NCBI RefSeq assembly: GCF_001557115.1
Contig: NZ_LSKQ01000046.1
Location: 1 to 28,810 of the forward strand
Reading direction: 5' to 3'
Source: Erythrobacter sp. CCH5-A1
GTDB taxonomy: Bacteria; Pseudomonadota; Alphaproteobacteria; Sphingomonadales; Sphingomonadaceae
Length of the DNA stretch: 28,810 nt
Positions 25,167-28,810 of the stretch are shown one piece after another. Each line of letters opens with the position of its first letter. Position 1 is the stretch's first letter. A program made the translations under genes and the position numbers. Under the pieces are notes generated by a model. The model ran no database searches. It worked only from the letters and a program-made list of their open reading frames with translations, and was not told the DNA's origin.

Positions 25167-26182
25167 GCCTCCGGCGGCGGGGCTGGTGTATCGCTTTCGA
25201 GTACCACGTTGAGATCGAAGGCGACCTGCTGGAACAGGTCAATGCGGTTGACCTCCTCGGGCACCGACACGCCTTTCAGCCGCCGCTGCTGCTTCAGCAG
25301 ATGTTGCAGCCCGAGAGAAAGGCCCAGCGTCGAAAAGCCCATGAAAGTGGCGCTCACCGCGAGCATCGCGTTGGTCGTCAGCCAGCCCGGCGCGAGCTGG
25401 TCGACCAGCAGCACCGCGCCCACGATCCACGCGGCGTAGGCCAGCCCCACCAGCGTCAGCAGCGCCGAGGTGATCGCGACCACCGACAGGATCGTCGGGG
25501 TAAGGTAAACCAGCAGCGTCTGGAGCAGCGCGAGGCGGCGCCCGACCCCGTTGAAGGCGGTGCGGCTCGCGACCTTGGCCGCGGTGCGGAACCATTCGCG
25601 CGGCAGGCGCGGATCGCGCGGGGGAAAGCGCAGCGCAAGGCGCGGCTCGTCATGCGCGAGCAGCAGGTTCAGGAGCGTGCGCGGCATCGCGATCGACTGC
25701 CATTCGGCCGGATCGACATTGAACCCGGCAAGCTTGCCGAGCGCGACGAAGGGCCAGGCGGCAAGGCGCTTGAAGGGCTTGCGTTCGGGGCGGAAAGCCA
25801 TCGTCACCGCGTTCTCGCCTTCCGCAAAGTCGAGGAAGGCGAGCACGTCGAGCGCGGCGATCTCGTCGAGATGGCCGAGGATGACGAGGTCGCCGATGGC
25901 TTCCTCGGCGGCGATCACGCGGCGGTCGTAATATTCGGTGCCACGGCGGACCACGAACAGCCGCGTGTTGGGCACCTCGCGCACGATGTCGAGGAAGGCT
26001 TCGCGCTGGTTGTCCTCGACCACGAGGATGATCTCGCGGAAGCGGTAGGCGCCGTCGAGCGTTGCGGCCAGATCGCGCAGCGCGGCGAAGGTGGCGGGGG
26101 TGGCGGCAAGCTCGGAGAAACAGACCGAGACCACCACGTCCTCGCGCGGCTTTCTGAACTGGTTGGTGTCGGGCTCACGCAT
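25163..26182 (-). CDS. GT2-like (GtrB/DPM1-type) membrane-anchored glycosyltransferase, degenerate motifs
   Basis: 339 residues. ATG 26182 has a GGAGG ribosome site 6 bases upstream and overlaps the previous gene by 8 bp. Residues 15-200 look like a GT-A domain: a first strand DVVVSVCFSEL, then REIILVVEDNQRE (49-61) where GT2 enzymes have DDGSxD, and DLVILGHLDEI (98-108) where the DADLQ motif is expected. Two C-terminal membrane segments (about 227-260 and 272-292) and a soluble tail match bactoprenol glucosyltransferases (GtrB). Key acidic motifs are altered, so it may have unusual specificity or be non-catalytic. Together with the GtrA protein, it points to a polyprenyl-phosphate-sugar route. 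The family call is tentative. Confidence 0.7.
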   Translation of the reverse strand: MREPDTNQFRKPREDVVVSVCFSELAATPATFAALRDLAATLDGAYRFREIILVVEDNQREAFLDIVREVPNTRLFVVRRGTEYYDRRVIAAEEAIGDLVILGHLDEIAALDVLAFLDFAEGENAVTMAFRPERKPFKRLAAWPFVALGKLAGFNVDPAEWQSIAMPRTLLNLLLAHDEPRLALRFPPRDPRLPREWFRTAAKVASRTAFNGVGRRLALLQTLLVYLTPTILSVVAITSALLTLVGLAYAAWIVGAVLLVDQLAPGWLTTNAMLAVSATFMGFSTLGLSLGLQHLLKQQRRLKGVSVPEEVNRIDLFQQVAFDLNVVLESDTPAPPPEA

Positions 26183-27020
26183 GGAGTGCCTCCATGGCGT
26201 CATGCGCCTGCGTGAGCGCGGCGACCGCGCGGCGGACGGCGGCGAGGCCCTCGGGCGCGCGCTTCATCTCGATCGAGACCGCGCGGGGGTAACCGGCGGC
26301 GGCAAGGCCTTCCAGCACAGGCACCAGCGCAGCAGGATCGGCGGGCGCAGGAGCGAGGTCAGGCTCGCTGACATGGACGTGGGAGAGGCGCGGGGCGAGA
26401 TCGGGCAGGCGCGCGGGCACGCTCGTGAAATCGCTGTTCATGTGCATCGCGCCCAGATCGAGGTGGGGGACGACAGCCGGGTGGTCGACCAGCGCGACGA
26501 AGGCCAGCGCCTCCTCCAGCGTGTTGCAGAAATTGGTGCCATAGGCCGCCGGATTGGCCTCGATCGCGATGCGGGTGTCGGCGGCGGCGGCGGCGTCGCC
26601 CAGCTTGCGGAACACCTCCGCGGCCCGCGCCAGCGCGTCGTCCATCCCCATGCCGTCAGGCACCCGGCGTTGCAGCGGCGAGCCGAACACGAGATTGGGG
26701 ATGCCGAAACGGTCGGCGAGTGCGATCGCGCGGCGCATCCCGCTCTCGAAGGCGGCGCGCGCCTCGGCCCCCTCGAACAGCGCCGCCCCGGTGACGCCGA
26801 ACAGCAGCGACTGCATCGAGACGAGGCGGAGCCCGGCGTCCGCCATCTCGGCCCGCGCGGCGCGCGCGCTGGCGGTGTCGGGAAGGAAGGGGTCCTCGGC
26901 CGCGTGGAAGAACAGCCCCGGCGCGATCTCGAGCCCCGTAAAGCCCGCCCCGGCGAGGATGGCATAGGCCTCCAGCCGCTCGTCCGGGGCCCAGGCGATG
27001 TTGGACATCGAGAAGATCAC
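26175..27020 (-). CDS. sugar phosphate isomerase/epimerase (xylose-isomerase-like TIM barrel)
   Basis: 281 residues. The start is GTG 27020, which overlaps the upstream stop by 4 bp (GTGA) and has an AGGGG ribosome site 6 bases before it. ATG 27008 is a less well placed alternative, and the long frame upstream is antisense-like. The AP-endonuclease-2/xylose-isomerase fold is indicated by GFTGLEIAPGLF at the N-terminus and by the metal-ligand pattern: Glu154 in AIEANP, Asp188 in HLDLGAMH, His214/His216 in LSHVHVSEPD and Glu251 in SIEMKR. Such enzymes isomerise or epimerise sugars and inositols, or cleave sugar acids. In this operon it should supply a modified sugar, but the substrate is not determined. 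Confidence 0.88.
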   Translation of the reverse strand: MIFSMSNIAWAPDERLEAYAILAGAGFTGLEIAPGLFFHAAEDPFLPDTASARAARAEMADAGLRLVSMQSLLFGVTGAALFEGAEARAAFESGMRRAIALADRFGIPNLVFGSPLQRRVPDGMGMDDALARAAEVFRKLGDAAAAADTRIAIEANPAAYGTNFCNTLEEALAFVALVDHPAVVPHLDLGAMHMNSDFTSVPARLPDLAPRLSHVHVSEPDLAPAPADPAALVPVLEGLAAAGYPRAVSIEMKRAPEGLAAVRRAVAALTQAHDAMEALHA

Positions 27021-28027
27021 GCCACACCCCTGCGCTGGCCGGCGAAGAAGGCGGCGAGGTGTTCGAGCGTTTCGGCGGCGGCGAACTGGTAGGGGCCCTC
27101 GGCGCCCCACAGCCCGGCATGACGCGTGCGCATGTCCTCGCGGTGGAGGCGCGCGGGCGTCTCGGGCATGGGGCGACCGGTCAGCGCGGCATGGATGTCG
27201 GCGGCCACGAGCGGCTCGGGGGCGAGGTGGAGGTGGGTCAGCCCCGCTCCTTGCGCGATGCCGATGTCCTGCCACAGCCGGTCGGTGTTGTAGTATTGGT
27301 AGGTCGTCTCGCGGTGGTGGAACTGGGTCGCAGTCACGCCGAGCGCGTCGAGCGCGGCTTCCAACCCGGGGCGGCGCGGGTCGGCATCGAGCGCGGCCCG
27401 GTCGAGCTTGAGCAGCCCCGTCGCCGCATCGGGCGCATAGAGCGCTGCCAGCCACACGGCCAGATCGCCGCCGAGCGCCGTCCGCAGCGCCGCGTGCCGC
27501 GCCTCGGGAAGCATGGAGGGGACGGGGTTGAGCAGATCGAAGAGGAAGTTCTTGCGCAGACCCGCCCCGAACAGCGCGGGCAGGCGGACGATCAGGCTGC
27601 CGGGGAAGCGCTCTTCCACAAAGGCCTCGAGCGCGCGGCGGTGGCGGCCATAGGCGAGGTCGTGCTGAAAGCGCTGCGTGCCCTCGTCATCGCCCCCGGC
27701 GAAATCGGCGAGCACCGCGATCGAGGAGACAAGCACGAAACGCTCCGCCTCCACCTTGTCGAGCCGCGCGATCAGCGCGTCGATTGCCGCCTTGTCACGC
27801 TCGGGCGCGCGGTTGGCTTCGAGCATCGATCCGGGCGCGGCGGCGCAGACCAGCGTGCCGAAGCGCGCGCCGGTGATTTCGGCGATGTTGGCGCTGTTGT
27901 AGCGCGCGTCGAACCACGTCTGGCGCAGCAGGGCGGTACCGACAAAGCCGGTGTGGCCGATCAGGCCCGTGGGCCGGGGGGAGGAGTCGGGGGCATTCAT
28001 CGCGTCGTGGGCCGGGGCTGCTTTCAT
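27017..28027 (-). CDS. NAD(P)-dependent epimerase/reductase (atypical extended SDR)
   Basis: 336 residues from ATG 28027. GTG 28039 and ATG 28000 are alternatives, and none has a clear Shine-Dalgarno site. The Rossmann nucleotide motif is GLIGHTGFVG (21-30), followed by a segment VLVSSIAV with the SDR serine. Where SDR enzymes have YxxxK, this one has YGRHR (Tyr126, Arg130), so the catalytic Lys is replaced by Arg. The C-terminal half has QYYNTDRLWQDIG and LHLAPEPL. It is the first gene of the seven-gene operon, and its stop overlaps the isomerase start by 4 bp. A role in nucleotide-sugar or free-sugar modification is likely. Substrate and cofactor preference are unknown. Confidence 0.82.
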   Translation of the reverse strand: MKAAPAHDAMNAPDSSPRPTGLIGHTGFVGTALLRQTWFDARYNSANIAEITGARFGTLVCAAAPGSMLEANRAPERDKAAIDALIARLDKVEAERFVLVSSIAVLADFAGGDDEGTQRFQHDLAYGRHRRALEAFVEERFPGSLIVRLPALFGAGLRKNFLFDLLNPVPSMLPEARHAALRTALGGDLAVWLAALYAPDAATGLLKLDRAALDADPRRPGLEAALDALGVTATQFHHRETTYQYYNTDRLWQDIGIAQGAGLTHLHLAPEPLVAADIHAALTGRPMPETPARLHREDMRTRHAGLWGAEGPYQFAAAETLEHLAAFFAGQRRGVA

Positions 28028-28044
28028 GTCCGCAGCCACACGCG

Positions 28045-28073
28045 ATAATTAACATTGCTCTAGATTGGGTTAA
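28045..28073 (-). promoter_or_regulatory. candidate sigma-70-type promoter of the glycan operon
   Basis: On the minus strand TTAACC (28073-28068) and AATTAT (28050-28045) are separated by 17 bp, each matching four of six consensus bases. Transcription would begin near 28038, within about 10 bases of ATG 28027 and next to GTG 28039. This fits the missing ribosome site and suggests a leaderless or very short-leader mRNA. The stretch is a small AT-rich patch in GC-rich DNA. Confidence 0.45.
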
Positions 28074-28084
28074 CCACCCCGGCC

Positions 28085-28504
28085 TCAGGCGCGCGCGGCG
28101 ATTTCGGCGGCATCGAAATAGTGGATGCGCAGGGTCCTGAGCAAGCCGTCCTCGAAGGTCCCCGCCTCGCAGATCGTCTGGGTGAAGGGCGCACTGCCGT
28201 CCTTGGGGTGCATGGTGAGGCGGATCACCATCACCGCATGGGTCTCGCCCCCGGTGCAGTCGAGGATTTCGAGATCGGTGTTCACCCAGGTGCCGTACAT
28301 GGCGGCGGCGCAGCGCTGGAGCGCGTCCTTGCCCCGCCACTCCCCCGCGAAGGGCAGCGAGTTCGCCTCGTAGAGCACGAAATCGGGGTGGATAAGCGCC
28401 TCGACCGCCGCCCAGTCGCGGGTGCCGGCGGTGGCGTAGACCTTCGCCAGCATTTCCCTCGGTGAGAGTCCTTGTTGTCCTGCCGCTGCGCTACTTGAGG
28501 ACAT
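28085..28504 (-). CDS. SnoaL-like / NTF2-fold protein
   Basis: 139 residues from ATG 28504, which overlaps the lipoyl-protein stop by one base (TGATG); GTG 28507 is an alternative. The fold is an NTF2-like cone: a helical start (LSPREMLAKVYATAGTRDWAAVEALIHPDF), a WRGKDALQR segment, and alternating strands ending in LRTLRIHYFDAAEIAA. SnoaL-type proteins are small cyclases, isomerases, dehydratases or binding proteins. No catalytic residues can be assigned with confidence. The tight coupling to a free-standing lipoyl protein suggests a joint function, while the 57-bp gap and candidate promoter downstream set both apart from the glycan operon. Confidence 0.85.
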   Translation of the reverse strand: MSSSSAAAGQQGLSPREMLAKVYATAGTRDWAAVEALIHPDFVLYEANSLPFAGEWRGKDALQRCAAAMYGTWVNTDLEILDCTGGETHAVMVIRLTMHPKDGSAPFTQTICEAGTFEDGLLRTLRIHYFDAAEIAARA

Positions 28505-28737
28505 CACTCCTCGATGGTCCCGATCAGGTCGCCGACCTTGTAGACCGCGCCTTCCTCGCCGGTGGGGCGGATGATGCCGCTGGCCTGCGCCTCGATCTCG
28601 GTGGTGCTCTTGTCGGTCTCAACGGTGTAGATGATGTCGCCCTTCTCGACGCGCTCGCCATCGCCGAACATCCATTCGACGAGGGTCATTTCGACCGCGC
28701 TCATGCCGAGCTTGGGGATGCGGATTTCGGATGCCAT
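28504..28737 (-). CDS. free-standing lipoyl/biotinyl-domain protein
   Basis: 77 residues, only the length of one lipoyl domain (E2-type) with no catalytic or E1/E3-binding domain. The modified residue should be Lys43 in VETDKSTTEIEA; DK followed by S/A/V is the pattern for lipoylation, whereas biotin domains have MKM. The start MASEIRIPKLGMS matches E2 N-termini such as dihydrolipoamide acyltransferases. It is not the glycine-cleavage H protein, which is longer. Its partner complex may lie outside the window upstream, since the gene could be an interior member of a larger operon. The SnoaL-like gene follows with a one-base overlap. No 2-oxoacid dehydrogenase gene is seen here. Confidence 0.93.
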   Translation of the reverse strand: MASEIRIPKLGMSAVEMTLVEWMFGDGERVEKGDIIYTVETDKSTTEIEAQASGIIRPTGEEGAVYKVGDLIGTIEE

Positions 28738-28750
28738 TGGTTCGGTGCCA

Positions 28751-28810
28751 GTCCTGCTTGTTCGGGTAGCCCCTCCCCTTCAGGGGAGGGGCTACCCGAA
28801 CAAGCAGGAC
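28751..28810. repeat. perfect 60-bp palindrome at the window end
   Basis: The 29 bases 28751-28779 are exactly the reverse complement of 28782-28810, with only TC between. The centre is CCCCTCCCCTTCAGGGGAG. It starts 14 bp upstream of the lipoyl-protein start codon. It could be a REP-like palindrome, a strong terminator of an upstream gene, or a fold-back made at a contig end. Confidence 0.85.

Overview
The window is high-GC, densely packed bacterial DNA. Its gene content points to an alphaproteobacterium of the order Sphingomonadales, probably Erythrobacteraceae-like. Supporting signs are a TonB-dependent receptor, a fatty-acid-hydroxylase membrane protein, a bacterial CDC48-type ATPase, a succinyl-CoA:3-ketoacid transferase operon and a parS-type centromere site. 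This taxonomic call is inference from gene content. No rRNA, tRNA, CRISPR array or intact insertion sequence was seen.

Layout. (1) 1-274: the 3' end of a DUF418-like membrane protein. (2) 4794-403, minus strand: a five-gene acyl-CoA operon, namely scoA, a HAD-fold lipoprotein, scoB, an anchored alpha/beta hydrolase and a family III CoA-transferase. Its genes are 1-17 bp apart or overlap by one base (TGATG). (3) 4795-5273: an AT-richer intergenic region with TTTGCAA-like boxes and a small-RNA-like unit ending in a textbook terminator. (4) 5274-10465: a CDC48-family AAA ATPase (+) converging on DNA polymerase I (-), with a 16-bp parS match in the 44-bp gap. (5) 10675-14654: a small lipoprotein with its own terminator, a class A beta-lactamase-like serine hydrolase, and a secreted DUF305/beta-propeller fusion. 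(6) 14655-16919: an accessory-looking stretch with a small unknown membrane protein, a sterol-desaturase-like enzyme and a 272-bp element with long terminal inverted repeats and nested hairpins (MITE-like). (7) 16920-19250: a TonB-dependent receptor with terminator.

(8) 28027-19318, minus strand: the most striking unit. Seven genes are all joined by 4- or 8-bp overlaps: an SDR-type reductase, a xylose-isomerase-like TIM barrel protein, a membrane-anchored GT2-like protein, a FAD oxidoreductase, a polytopic membrane protein, a GtrA-family protein and a GT2/GT-C-like fusion. Together they look like a dedicated pathway that makes an unusual sugar, moves it across the inner membrane on a lipid carrier and transfers it to an unknown acceptor. 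The product is not identifiable from sequence.

(9) 28737-28085: a free-standing lipoyl-domain protein translationally coupled to a SnoaL-like protein, upstream of the glycan operon and in the same orientation. The window ends in a perfect 29-bp-arm palindrome (28751-28810), which is either a repeat or a contig-end artefact.
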